From contig CALDLA010000032.1 of assembly GCA_937898415.1 (NCBI GenBank), positions 1-45,131 on the forward strand: a stretch of DNA of 45,131 nucleotides. Reading direction: 5' to 3'. Numbering within the stretch: the stretch's first letter is position 1; each line of letters starts with the position of its first letter. This stretch comes from an uncultured Prevotellaceae bacterium. Lineage in GTDB: Bacteria; Bacteroidota; Bacteroidia; Bacteroidales; Bacteroidaceae. This document shows, one piece after another, positions 31,988 to 39,298 of this stretch. The position numbers and the translations under genes were made by a program. The notes under the pieces were generated by a model. The model was not told where the DNA came from, ran no database searches, and worked only from the letters and a program-made list of their open reading frames with translations.

Positions 31988-33347
31988 CAGTGTCTGTCAC
32001 GTAGGGCCGATTGCCATTGGCGGGGACAATCCCATCCGTATCCAGTCGATGGCCACCACCGATACCAACGACACTGAAGCCAGTGTAGCACAGGCCAAGC
32101 GTATCATCGACGCAGGAGGCGAACTGGTACGCTTCACCACTCAGGGCACCCGTGAGGCTGAGAACATGAAGAACATCTCGGCCCGTCTGAAGGCCGACGG
32201 CTATGTGCAACCCTTAGTGGCCGACGTCCATTTCACGGCTCATACCGCCGACGTGGCAGCCCAGTATTGTGAGAAGGTGCGCATCAATCCCGGAAACTAC
32301 GTTGACCCAGGTCGCACTTTCAAGCACCTGGAGTACACCGACGAGGAGTATGCCGCTGAGCTGAAAAAGATAGAAGAGAAGCTCATACCTTTTATCCGTA
32401 TATGTAAAGAGTACCACACGGCAGTCCGCATCGGTGTGAACCACGGCTCGCTCTCCGACCGCATCATGTCACGTTACGGCGACACCCCCGAGGGTATCGT
32501 AGAGAGCTGCATGGAGTTCCTGCGCATCTTCCGTCGCGAAGCGTTCACCGACGTGGTGATTAGCATCAAGGCCTCAAATACGGTGGTGATGGTTCAGACT
32601 GTCCGCCTGTTGGTCAAGACGATGGATGCCGAAGACATGCACTACCCCCTGCATCTTGGCGTGACCGAAGCAGGCGAAGGCGAGGATGGCCGTATCAAAA
32701 GCGCCGTCGGCATCGGAGCCCTGCTCACCGAAGGCATAGGCGACACCATCCGTGTCAGCCTCTCAGAGGAACCCGAATGTGAGATACCCGTTGCCCGCAA
32801 ATTGGTTGATCTTATTCCCGAATGTACCCAACTGCGTGCCGAGGCTGAGACCAGTATCAAGGATGATACCATTACCCTCCATGTCGATGCCCCTGACTGG
32901 GAGACCCTTCAGCTCAAGGCCTCAATGGCTGTGGGTGCCCTGCTCATCGACCGCAAGGCCACAAAGCTCGTGATAAAGACCTCGCCCGTCGCATCTCCGA
33001 CGGGTCCCCTCACCGCCCTTGCCGACGCCATCCTCCAGGCCGCCCGCGTCAAATTCACCAAGACGGAGTATATTAGCTGTCCAGGCTGTGGGCGCACCCT
33101 GTACAATCTGCAGGAGACCATTGCCCGCATCAAGGCGGCCACCAGTCACCTGGTAGGACTGAAGATAGGCATCATGGGCTGCATCGTCAACGGTCCTGGC
33201 GAGATGGCTGATGCCGACTACGGCTATGTTGGTGCCGGTCGTGGTAAAATATCGCTTTACCGTCGCAAGGAATGTATAGAGAAGAATATCCCTGAGTCCG
33301 AGGCAGTCGACCGGCTGCTCCAGCTCATTGCTCAAGACCAACATTAA
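31968..33347 (+). CDS. ispG: 4-hydroxy-3-methylbut-2-enyl diphosphate synthase, shortened form
   Basis: The product has 459 residues. It reduces MEcPP to HMBPP in the MEP isoprenoid pathway. The N-terminal barrel has IGGDNPIRIQSMATTDT, ADVHFT, RINPGNY, GVNHGSLSDRIM and LGVTEAGEGEDGRIKSA. The C-terminal 4Fe-4S domain has CPGCGRTLYNLQ and GIMGCIVNGPGE (three Cys and the Glu ligand). Between them (about 275-365) lies a short insert. From memory, Bacteroidota IspG proteins are around 600 residues, with a larger middle (A*) domain. Here most of that domain seems missing although both catalytic parts are intact. It starts inside purE, overlapping it by 20 bases. Confidence 0.93.
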   Translation: MSIRRISSVCHVGPIAIGGDNPIRIQSMATTDTNDTEASVAQAKRIIDAGGELVRFTTQGTREAENMKNISARLKADGYVQPLVADVHFTAHTADVAAQYCEKVRINPGNYVDPGRTFKHLEYTDEEYAAELKKIEEKLIPFIRICKEYHTAVRIGVNHGSLSDRIMSRYGDTPEGIVESCMEFLRIFRREAFTDVVISIKASNTVVMVQTVRLLVKTMDAEDMHYPLHLGVTEAGEGEDGRIKSAVGIGALLTEGIGDTIRVSLSEEPECEIPVARKLVDLIPECTQLRAEAETSIKDDTITLHVDAPDWETLQLKASMAVGALLIDRKATKLVIKTSPVASPTGPLTALADAILQAARVKFTKTEYISCPGCGRTLYNLQETIARIKAATSHLVGLKIGIMGCIVNGPGEMADADYGYVGAGRGKISLYRRKECIEKNIPESEAVDRLLQLIAQDQH

Positions 33348-33363
33348 AAAACAACCATCAACA

Positions 33364-34494
33364 ATGAAGACAAAACACCTCTTATCCGTATGTCTGTTGT
33401 GCTGCGGCCTTGCTGCAGCCTTCACCGCCTGCAACAAACAGGCTTCAGCTAACGGCTATACCATCACCGGTACGGCTGAAGGCACCCAGGACGGCGATAC
33501 CGTTTACCTCTGCGACGTGCAGGGACTTTTCGCCATTGTCCCCGTTGACTCCACCATCGTCAAGAACGGCAAGTTCGAGTTCACTGGCGATATTGAGGGA
33601 GCCGTCATGCGACTGCTGGTACCCGTCCACGACGGACTGCCCACTACCACCCAGTACTTCATCCTCGAGAACGCCCCCATCACCGCCAAGTTGGGCTTTG
33701 GCGACGCTCCCGGCGAGTTTGTGGGCGGTCCCAACGGCGAACTCTACAAACAGTATGCTGAAGGCAGCGAGAAACTGTCAAGGCTGATGGAGGCTCCCTA
33801 CAACATCCTGGGCGACTCTACTGCTGACGAGGCTGCCAAGAAGACGGCCCAGCAGACCGTTGACTCGTTGCAGCTGGAGCATCGGCAGTACACCAAGAAG
33901 TTCATCATCGACCATGTGCCCTCCGCCCTCAGCGACCTTCTCTTCAGCTTGTCCTTCAATGAGTTTACGGAGGCTGAGCAGGAAGAAATCCTGAAGCTCT
34001 TTGGCGAGAAACAGCCCGAATTCCCCTTCTACAAGACCATCATGGCCGAGCGCAAGGTGGCTGAGGCTACAGCTGTCGGCACTCAATACACGGACTTCGA
34101 GATGCCCGCTCCCGACGGCAAGACCATCAAGGTGAGCGACTTCGTTGCCAAGAACAAGTACACCCTCGTCGACTTCTGGGCCTCCTGGTGTGGTCCCTGC
34201 CGTGCAGAGATGCCCACCGTCGTCAAGGCCTATACCGACTATCACGCCAAGGGCCTCGAGGTGGTCGGCGTCTCCCTTGACAACGACAAGGACGCCTGGC
34301 TCAAGGCCATCAGTGAGCTCAAGATGCCTTGGCCCCAGATGAGCGACCTGAAAGGGTGGGAGTGTGAAGGTGCCGCATTGTACAACGTCCGTTCCATCCC
34401 CGCCAACGTCCTCATCGACCAGCAGGGGCGCATTATCGCCAAGGACCTTCGTGGCGTCGACCTTCTGAACAAGATGGCTGAGTTGCTGAAGTAA
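33364..34494 (+). CDS. TlpA/ResA-like thiol-disulfide oxidoreductase lipoprotein with DUF4369-like N-terminus
   Basis: From the ATG at 33364 the product has 376 residues. Earlier in-frame starts lie inside ispG. The signal peptide has lipobox AAFTAC (Cys near 24). The N-terminal half (TITGTAEGTQDGDTVYLCDVQ...KFEFTGDIEG) matches the DUF4369 beta domain seen in many Bacteroidales thioredoxin-like lipoproteins. The C-terminal thioredoxin fold carries DFWASWCGPCRAEMP (CxxC active site) and a cis-Pro region RSIPANVLID. It probably reduces or exchanges disulfides in envelope proteins. It lies 16 bases after ispG. Confidence 0.9.
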   Translation: MKTKHLLSVCLLCCGLAAAFTACNKQASANGYTITGTAEGTQDGDTVYLCDVQGLFAIVPVDSTIVKNGKFEFTGDIEGAVMRLLVPVHDGLPTTTQYFILENAPITAKLGFGDAPGEFVGGPNGELYKQYAEGSEKLSRLMEAPYNILGDSTADEAAKKTAQQTVDSLQLEHRQYTKKFIIDHVPSALSDLLFSLSFNEFTEAEQEEILKLFGEKQPEFPFYKTIMAERKVAEATAVGTQYTDFEMPAPDGKTIKVSDFVAKNKYTLVDFWASWCGPCRAEMPTVVKAYTDYHAKGLEVVGVSLDNDKDAWLKAISELKMPWPQMSDLKGWECEGAALYNVRSIPANVLIDQQGRIIAKDLRGVDLLNKMAELLK

Positions 34495-34529
34495 AATCTA
34501 GTACCACAATATTCAGTCCCTTTTGCAGT

Positions 34530-35072
34530 CTAATCAGATAAGCCAGTTTTACTAGAAGTCCGATGCGCAGATAATCCGTTGCGCGGTAACCCCCCGGACC
34601 GTACACCAACAGATTGAGGGGGGTGCTAATCGGGGTTAGGAAGGCTGCATTCACCGCGAGCAAAAGAGCGATGGCAAATGGAAGAGGATTGCACCCGATG
34701 CCCATAGCGGCATCATAGACGATGGGGAACATCAACGCGATAGCTGCTGAATTGGATACAAACTCAGTAACAAACGCTGCCATCAGACATAGGGCAATCA
34801 TCACGATGATGGGATGGCTACCACAAAGAGCCAAGACACCCAGTATATGAGAGTCCTGTGACGATGACGAACATGATACCAACAATGATTACCGAAGAGT
34901 TGACGAAGCCGGAAAAAGCTTCGGAGGAGTCCAGCACACCCGTCACAAATAAAATGCAGACAGCCCCAAGAAAGATTACATCCGACCTGAGTCGCGTAAA
35001 TAGTAGCGCAGCCATCATCGCAATGGCAGTCACAAGAGTAATCCAGGCATCAAATTCTAATCCTAACAGCAT
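34530..35072 (-). pseudogene. SLC13/DASS-type permease with a large internal deletion
   Basis: From the ATG at 35072 the first frame gives an intact transporter N-terminus (FDAWITLVTAIAMMAALLFTRLRSDVIFLGAVCILFVTGVLDSSEAFSGF). It then reads TGLSYTGCLGSLW and stops. A second frame entering near 34845 gives the C-terminal half (GVLALCGSHPIIVMIALCLMAAFVTEFVSN...LLVYGPGGYRATDYLRIGL). The TrkA-C pair and several membrane helices expected between them (several hundred residues in full-length relatives) are gone. The last part of the second frame degenerates and runs into the convergent thioredoxin gene without a native stop. The gene cannot make a transporter. Confidence 0.85.
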
Positions 35073-35132
35073 CGTCGATTTCTTACATCCCAGCGGATGT
35101 CTCGGCGGATATTTCTTGGAGATAGGGGAATG

Positions 35133-35315
35133 TCAGAACAGGTCTGAGTGCGTACCAGTTCGGAGGAACAGTAGTGTCAACTCGGTGTCACTTTGCTCCC
35201 ATGTCATCAGCCAGTCAGGCTCGATATGGCACTCCCAAATGCCATCCATATTGCCCGACAATTTGTGCGGGCGATACTTTGCGGGCAGCGAGCCAGTGGC
35301 TTCAAGCAAGTCCAT
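35133..35315 (-). pseudogene. YafQ/RelE-type toxin lacking its N-terminus
   Basis: The frame encodes GSLPAKYRPHKLSGNMDGIWECHIEPDWLMTW...TLLFLRTGTHSDLF, the C-terminal two-thirds of a YafQ-family mRNA interferase, with the conserved HKLSG, ECHI.PDW and RTGTHSDLF motifs including the catalytic His near the end. The toxin-like frame can be followed upstream as FIKKWITDA, but it reaches a TAG there. There is no start codon before the ATG at 35315. About 30 residues of the usual N-terminus are missing. It lies 4 bases downstream of the antitoxin stop. It is probably inactive, unless the fragment still folds. Confidence 0.72.
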
Positions 35316-35319
35316 TGCA

Positions 35320-35592
35320 TCAGTAATCCATTTCTTTATAAAAGTCCTCTAACGATGCGTAGTGCGTCACGCCGATGCCCTTGTGCGCATCCTCGATGAC
35401 CTTCATCGTCTCGTCGTTGAGGTACTCACCCGTCTCGGGGTCGTAGAGGCGTGGCCTGGTCTTCTGCTTCTTCACCGTCGTCACGCCTTTCAGCATGCTG
35501 ATAGCCTTCTTGATGTCGTTCATCATCGACAGGTCGCTGATGCTTACCAATAGCTGGCCTGCGGCGGGTTGTTGGGTCGTTCTTGTTGCCAT
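35320..35592 (-). CDS. Antitoxin of a RelB/DinJ-YafQ-type toxin-antitoxin pair
   Basis: The product has 90 residues. The N-terminal half (GQLLVSISDLSMMNDIKKAISMLKGV) probably forms the DNA-binding and dimerisation part. The C-terminal half (RLYDPETGEYLNDETMKVIEDAHKG...SLEDFYKEM) is the acidic toxin-binding tail. It has its own consensus promoter (35622-35653). Because the toxin downstream is truncated, this looks like a solitary antitoxin that may still autoregulate or neutralise related toxins elsewhere. Family assignment is from the neighbour and motif style. Confidence 0.75.
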   Translation of the reverse strand: MATRTTQQPAAGQLLVSISDLSMMNDIKKAISMLKGVTTVKKQKTRPRLYDPETGEYLNDETMKVIEDAHKGIGVTHYASLEDFYKEMDY

Positions 35593-35621
35593 AATTCTCG
35601 TCGTTTAGTGTTTCACGGTTG

Positions 35622-35653
35622 CAAAGATACGAATAAGCGAGGAAAATTCCAAA
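35622..35653 (-). promoter_or_regulatory. Promoter of the antitoxin gene
   Basis: On the minus strand TTTG (35650-35653), 20 bases and TATCTTTG (35622-35629) match the consensus. A second TATCTTTG copy on the same strand lies at 35727-35734, without a matching -33. Confidence 0.7.
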
Positions 35654-35684
35654 TAAATTTGAGAATTTTCGAGCGTGAGGACTC

Positions 35685-35727
35685 GAGCTTGCTCGCTTGG
35701 CTTGTCCAAGAGGTTCGAGCGAAGCTC
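35685..35727. repeat. Nested inverted repeat
   Basis: GAGCTTGCTCG (35685-35695) pairs with CGAGCGAAGCTC (35716-35727) with a one-base bulge. Inside it CTTGG pairs with CCAAG around a CTTGT loop. The complete 35593-36176 gap (584 bases) holds this hairpin, the antitoxin promoter, the 35876 inverted repeat, the 22-bp array and the promoter of the next gene. Open frames in it on both strands look non-coding. Confidence 0.5.
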
Positions 35728-35875
35728 AAAGATACGACCATTTTCTCCGACATTAAGGCCTATCTGCAGAAAAAACTTCGTTTCTGAGGCCTTATCTTGT
35801 CTATTTTGTGTCCTTTGCAGAAATTTGCTTACCATAAGACGACACTTTGTGTAATTTCTGTCTCTAAAAGTTGTG

Positions 35876-35911
35876 CATAGGAACAATCATCTTGATTAAA
35901 TTGTTCCTATG
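35876..35911. repeat. Perfect 12-bp inverted repeat with a 12-base spacer
   Basis: CATAGGAACAAT and ATTGTTCCTATG are exact complements separated by CATCTTGATTAA. No T-run follows. It lies 9 bases before the tandem array and could be an operator or the end of a lost mobile element. Confidence 0.55.
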
Positions 35912-35919
35912 TAATATGG

Positions 35920-36029
35920 TAAATTCACTGTATTAACTAGTTAAATTCACTGAAATTACAATGCAAATTCACTGAAATTACAATGTAAATTCACTGAATT
36001 TGGTTTGTAAATTCACTGAATTTGGTTTG
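35920..36029. repeat. Five tandem 22-bp repeats with palindromic core
   Basis: The five units start at 35920, 35942, 35964, 35986 and 36008, and a partial sixth starts at 36030. Each opens with (T/C)AAATTCACTG. Units 2 and 3 continue with AAATTACAATG and units 4 and 5 with AATTTGGTTTG. In units 4 and 5 the core AAATTCACTGAATTT is a perfect odd palindrome. The 22-bp period is two helical turns, so the cores lie on one face of the DNA. The array ends about 110 bases before the -33 element of the TPR-regulator promoter. Confidence 0.85.
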
Positions 36030-36138
36030 TAGATTCCCCCAATCCTCTAAGTTTTGGTGGAAAATGAATCTCCGTTTTTACGGCCGATACGCGATTGTAG
36101 AAACAAATGATAAGAGTCCCCGATCTCCTACCGTTTTA

Positions 36139-36170
36139 TTTGGATGTTTGGCTTTTTTTGTCTACCTTTG
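36139..36170 (+). promoter_or_regulatory. Promoter of the large TPR regulator
   Basis: TTTG (36139-36142), 20 bases and TACCTTTG (36163-36170) match the consensus. The box ends only 6 bases before the ATG at 36177, so the predicted transcript is leaderless or nearly so. Confidence 0.7.
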
Positions 36171-36176
36171 CACCCG

Positions 36177-38024
36177 ATGAAGCCTTTTGTGCATTTCCTT
36201 TCGGTGGCAGTGCTGTGTGTGGCCTGCCTGCTCGGTGGTTGCGGCGACAATCCCCGCGCCACGGTTCTGTTGTCCCGTGCCGACAGTCTCATGGCCAGCA
36301 GGCCCGACTCCGCGCTGCTGTTGCTCGACAGTTGTGAGGCCGAGACGACTCTATGGCCTGAGTCCCAGCAGATGCGTTACCGCCTGCTTCAGGCCAAGGC
36401 CCGCAACAAGGCCTACGTCCCCTTTACCTCTGACTCCGTGATGACCGTCGTTGCCGACTACTACGACCGTAACGGAACGGCCAATGAGCAGATAGAAGCC
36501 CACTACCTCCTCGGTTGCGTCTACCGCGACCTTGGTGAAGCCCCCAAGGCTCTTACTGCCTATCACGATGCTGTGGAGTGTGCCGATACCACTGCTGCTG
36601 ACTGTGACTATGCTCTACTTAGTAGAGTGCATGCACAGATGGCTTCACTTCTGATACGTATTCAATTGCCCTATGAAACGTTAGATGAAGCGCATAATGC
36701 AGAAAAAACGGGTGTACGGGCAGGAGACAGCCTGATGATGTTAGATGGCAAAATGCAAAAAGCGTATGCATATTTTTTGATTGGGAACCTAGATAGTGTT
36801 ATTTCCATAAGTGAGTTCGTCAGTAAAAGGTACTTGCAATATGGGGATACTTTGTATTCATTAATTGCTCTTAAGTCAGTCACTATCGGCTATATAAAAA
36901 AAGAGATGTTAGAACCTGCAAGAACAGCAATGGATGCTTATGAGCGTTTATTGACAGATAAGCCGAATAACATTGTGGCCTATTCTAAAAAGAATTTCAA
37001 TTTAATCAAGGCACAGTTTTACTTGAAATGTCATCAGTATGATTCTGCCTATCATTATAATCAGTTAGCTAACTCTTTAGCTGTCACACCAGAAGAGCGG
37101 CTGAATGTGTTAAGGGGCTTTTCTCATTATTATATAGGTATAGGAGAAGCAGACTCTGCTTTGAAGTACACAGATTTGTATGTTTCAACTGATGACAGCA
37201 TTTACCGTACTTCTGTCAGGGAAAATTTCGCAAAGATGCAGGCGCTCTATAACTATGAACGAAACCAACGTAAGGCAGAGCATATGCAACATCAACTATC
37301 GAATCTGCGATACAAATTTACGGTTGTCGCATTTGTATTCATTACTCTTGTTGCATCGTTCTTATTCTATGTGAAGAGAAAGAAGGAAAAAATGGGTAGA
37401 GAATACCAGGAATTGAATACAAGATATGTTGAAAGCTTGAACCAATATACTGCCAGTAAGAATGAAACAGAACTGCTCAAAGAAGCTAAAGAATCTGACG
37501 AATTACTAATTAGTCAATTACGGCAAGAGAAAGCTGTTGATGCAGAAACCATCTCTAAACTTACTCAAAAGGTAGAACGAAACAAAGCCAAAATCAAAAA
37601 GAATGAGGAAGAACTAAGGAAACAGGCTTCAGCTATAGCAGAATTCCAAAAAGACAAGAAGCGTCCTGACCAGTGGGATATGGAAGATGGCTTGTTTAAT
37701 CTGCCACTTCTATCTCGTCTTCATGCAAGCATTGCCAAGGGCAGACAACCCAGTGACAGACAACTCGACGAGATAATAGAATTAACGAATTCTATGCTTC
37801 CTATGTTTATACCTCGGATTCAGGAGTTGTACCCTACCATCAATCATGTGAATCTACTGTTTTGCATTTTCACTAAGTTGCGTTTCATCAATTCTGAGCG
37901 GGCTGTTATCTTTAATATATCCTACCAGTCGGTTACCAACCGTTGTGCCTTCCTCTACGAAAAACTAACAGGAAAGAAGGGCGGAGCAGGCGATTTTGAG
38001 GCAGAAATCCAGAAAATGGGATAA
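36177..38024 (+). CDS. Lipoprotein-like membrane-anchored TPR regulator (long form)
   Basis: From the ATG at 36177 the product has 615 residues. The frame is open to 36144 but that part is promoter. The signal peptide has lipobox LLGGC. TPR repeats follow (about 30-365: EAHYLLGCVYRDLGEAPKALTAYHDAV and others), then one membrane segment (FTVVAFVFITLVASFLFYV, near 385), a long coiled coil (about 405-500) and a cytoplasmic C-terminal domain (LYPTINHVNLLFCIF...ISYQSVTNRCAFLYEKLTG). That domain has helix-turn-helix-like spacing, as in the short relative at 18646. I infer signal sensing outside and transcription control inside. The first ~145 codons are GC-rich and the rest AT-rich, suggesting a recombinant gene. 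Confidence 0.72.
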   Translation: MKPFVHFLSVAVLCVACLLGGCGDNPRATVLLSRADSLMASRPDSALLLLDSCEAETTLWPESQQMRYRLLQAKARNKAYVPFTSDSVMTVVADYYDRNGTANEQIEAHYLLGCVYRDLGEAPKALTAYHDAVECADTTAADCDYALLSRVHAQMASLLIRIQLPYETLDEAHNAEKTGVRAGDSLMMLDGKMQKAYAYFLIGNLDSVISISEFVSKRYLQYGDTLYSLIALKSVTIGYIKKEMLEPARTAMDAYERLLTDKPNNIVAYSKKNFNLIKAQFYLKCHQYDSAYHYNQLANSLAVTPEERLNVLRGFSHYYIGIGEADSALKYTDLYVSTDDSIYRTSVRENFAKMQALYNYERNQRKAEHMQHQLSNLRYKFTVVAFVFITLVASFLFYVKRKKEKMGREYQELNTRYVESLNQYTASKNETELLKEAKESDELLISQLRQEKAVDAETISKLTQKVERNKAKIKKNEEELRKQASAIAEFQKDKKRPDQWDMEDGLFNLPLLSRLHASIAKGRQPSDRQLDEIIELTNSMLPMFIPRIQELYPTINHVNLLFCIFTKLRFINSERAVIFNISYQSVTNRCAFLYEKLTGKKGGAGDFEAEIQKMG

Positions 38025-38121
38025 ATGTGTATTATATGTACAAATTGAATGTTTTGATATACAACTCATTGAATATGTGTAGATTGGAGTTGAAGGAATG
38101 TAAAATATGTAATACATTCCA

Positions 38122-38153
38122 TTTGCTCTGACAAATAATTGTTTGTAGCTTTG
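38122..38153 (+). promoter_or_regulatory. Promoter of the small secreted protein at 38188
   Basis: TTTG (38122-38125), 20 bases and TAGCTTTG (38146-38153) match the consensus. The leader is about 28 bases. Confidence 0.72.
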
Positions 38154-38187
38154 CGGCGTTTTTATTTATCCATAAAAGTTACAAACA

Positions 38188-38541
38188 ATGAAAAGATTTT
38201 TTACAATTGTAATGTTGTCTGCCGCCATGTGCGGTGTGTCAACCGTTTGCCAAGCAGAAAAAGAAGAAGTGGTTATTTATATTGATAACCCATTAGGTGA
38301 CTATCCAGTTCATCGTACGCCTTCCCTTTTGCCTACCGTCTACATTGACGACCACACCCTGTCGTTTGAAGACCTTTACGGGGGGTATGTATTACAAATC
38401 GTCCAAGATGGTGTTGTGGTTTATACGACCACGGTTATTCCTGGAATGACTTCCGTAGACCTTCCCTCTACGCTTTCTGGCTCTTATGAGTTCCGTCTTG
38501 TTGCAGATACTTACTATTATTACGGTTATATCGACCTGTAA
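38188..38541 (+). CDS. Small secreted protein, DUF3244-like
   Basis: The product has 117 residues. The signal peptide is RFFTIVMLSAAMCGVSTVCQA. The mature part is a predicted single beta-sandwich (EEVVIYIDNPLGDYPVHRTPSLLPTVYIDDHTLSFEDL...VLQIVQDGVVVYTTTVIPG...YEFRLVADTYYYYGYIDL), like the small DUF3244 proteins common in Bacteroidales. Its function is unknown. Codons from 38349 to 38409 are duplicated exactly at 43426-43486. It has its own promoter and a clear terminator, so it forms a single-gene unit. Confidence 0.72.
   Translation: MKRFFTIVMLSAAMCGVSTVCQAEKEEVVIYIDNPLGDYPVHRTPSLLPTVYIDDHTLSFEDLYGGYVLQIVQDGVVVYTTTVIPGMTSVDLPSTLSGSYEFRLVADTYYYYGYIDL
38349..38409 (+). repeat. 61-bp duplicated segment, copy 1 (in a gene)
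   Basis: This stretch of the small secreted-protein gene is identical base for base to 43426-43486, about 5 kb away. Here it is in frame and encodes DDHTLSFEDLYGGYVLQIVQD. Confidence 0.95.
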
Positions 38542-38557
38542 GACAGCCTCTCTCATC

Positions 38558-38592
38558 GGGAGTGCCTGTCTTCGGGCACTCCCTCTTAAATT
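38558..38592 (+). terminator. Terminator after the small secreted protein
   Basis: GGGAGTGCC (38558-38566) pairs with GGCACTCCC (38575-38583), followed by TCTTAAATTT. The hairpin lies 16 bases after the stop. Confidence 0.78.
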
Positions 38593-38621
38593 TAATCAAT
38601 AAACTCAAAACCGATTAACTT

Positions 38622-39219
38622 ATGAAACTTAGATTTCTATACTCATTGTTCTTAATGCTGCCATTGACTGTTGCAGCGCAATTGAAAGTCAATAGTAATG
38701 GATACACCTCGTTTTTGACAACGACGAACCCGCTGTCCCCCATCTCCATCAACGATGCCGGCGACTCGGATTATACTGTTTATTGTAAGAGCCTGACGAA
38801 AAATGGTCTTTATTGCAAGACAAATGGAATGTATGGAGCCTATTTTTATAACGAAGCTGATTCTGCCACGGCCCCTTTTGTATATACAAGGATTGGGGTA
38901 AATAGTATATAACAACACAAATGGTGTTAGTCTCAGTGGTGTTAATGCTGACTGCTATTTGTGCATATCCAAACAAGGATACATACCATACATTGCCCGC
39001 GTTGGCAATTCGGTTTATCTTCAGAATGAGGATATTGTCAGGAACTTGTCTGTCTTTTCCACTAATACTTATGCAGGAAGTAACGTCAATAGTTCCATGC
39101 CACAGGGGCCTGTTTCTATTCAAAAAGGGAAAGTCACCAATAAAAGTACAGGAAGCATAACCATCCAGAACGACTTTGAGGTCAAGGCCGGTGCAGAACT
39201 GGAAATATTAGTACCTTAA
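38622..39219 (+). pseudogene. Secreted protein gene broken by one frameshift
   Basis: The first frame (38622-38912) has a signal peptide (KLRFLYSLFLMLPLTVAAQ) and reads to YTRIGVNSI, then stops. The second frame continues the same kind of sequence: YNNTNGVSLSGVNADCYLCISKQGYIPYIARVGNSVYL, ending ITIQNDFEVKAGAELEILVP at 39219, a typical end for small Bacteroidota surface proteins. The second frame is closed by a TAA at 38899-38901, so the shift must lie between 38902 and 38912. Removing one base in the TATATA run would restore a product of about 199 residues. Function unknown. Confidence 0.75.
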
Positions 39220-39298
39220 CAAATTTTTACGTGGATAATTTTGATATGTAATATTATTCCTATATATTCGCAAATCATTATGTTTAATTTTATAAATT

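Noticed and set aside
34818..34885. Separate lipoprotein starting MLVSCSSSSQ on the minus strand
   Set aside because: The apparent signal is only the out-of-frame edge of the collapsed permease, and the sequence after it is the permease C-terminal half.
35605..35886. 93-codon minus-strand and 72-codon plus-strand frames in the gap upstream of the antitoxin
   Set aside because: They run through the antitoxin promoter and hairpin repeats, open on both strands at once, and resemble no protein.
35920..36029. CRISPR array
   Set aside because: The 22-bp units are directly contiguous with no unique spacers, and no cas genes are present.
38902..38912. Programmed ribosomal frameshift in the secreted-protein gene
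   Set aside because: No slippery heptamer or downstream structure typical of programmed shifts was seen. A simple one-base indel in TATATA is enough.
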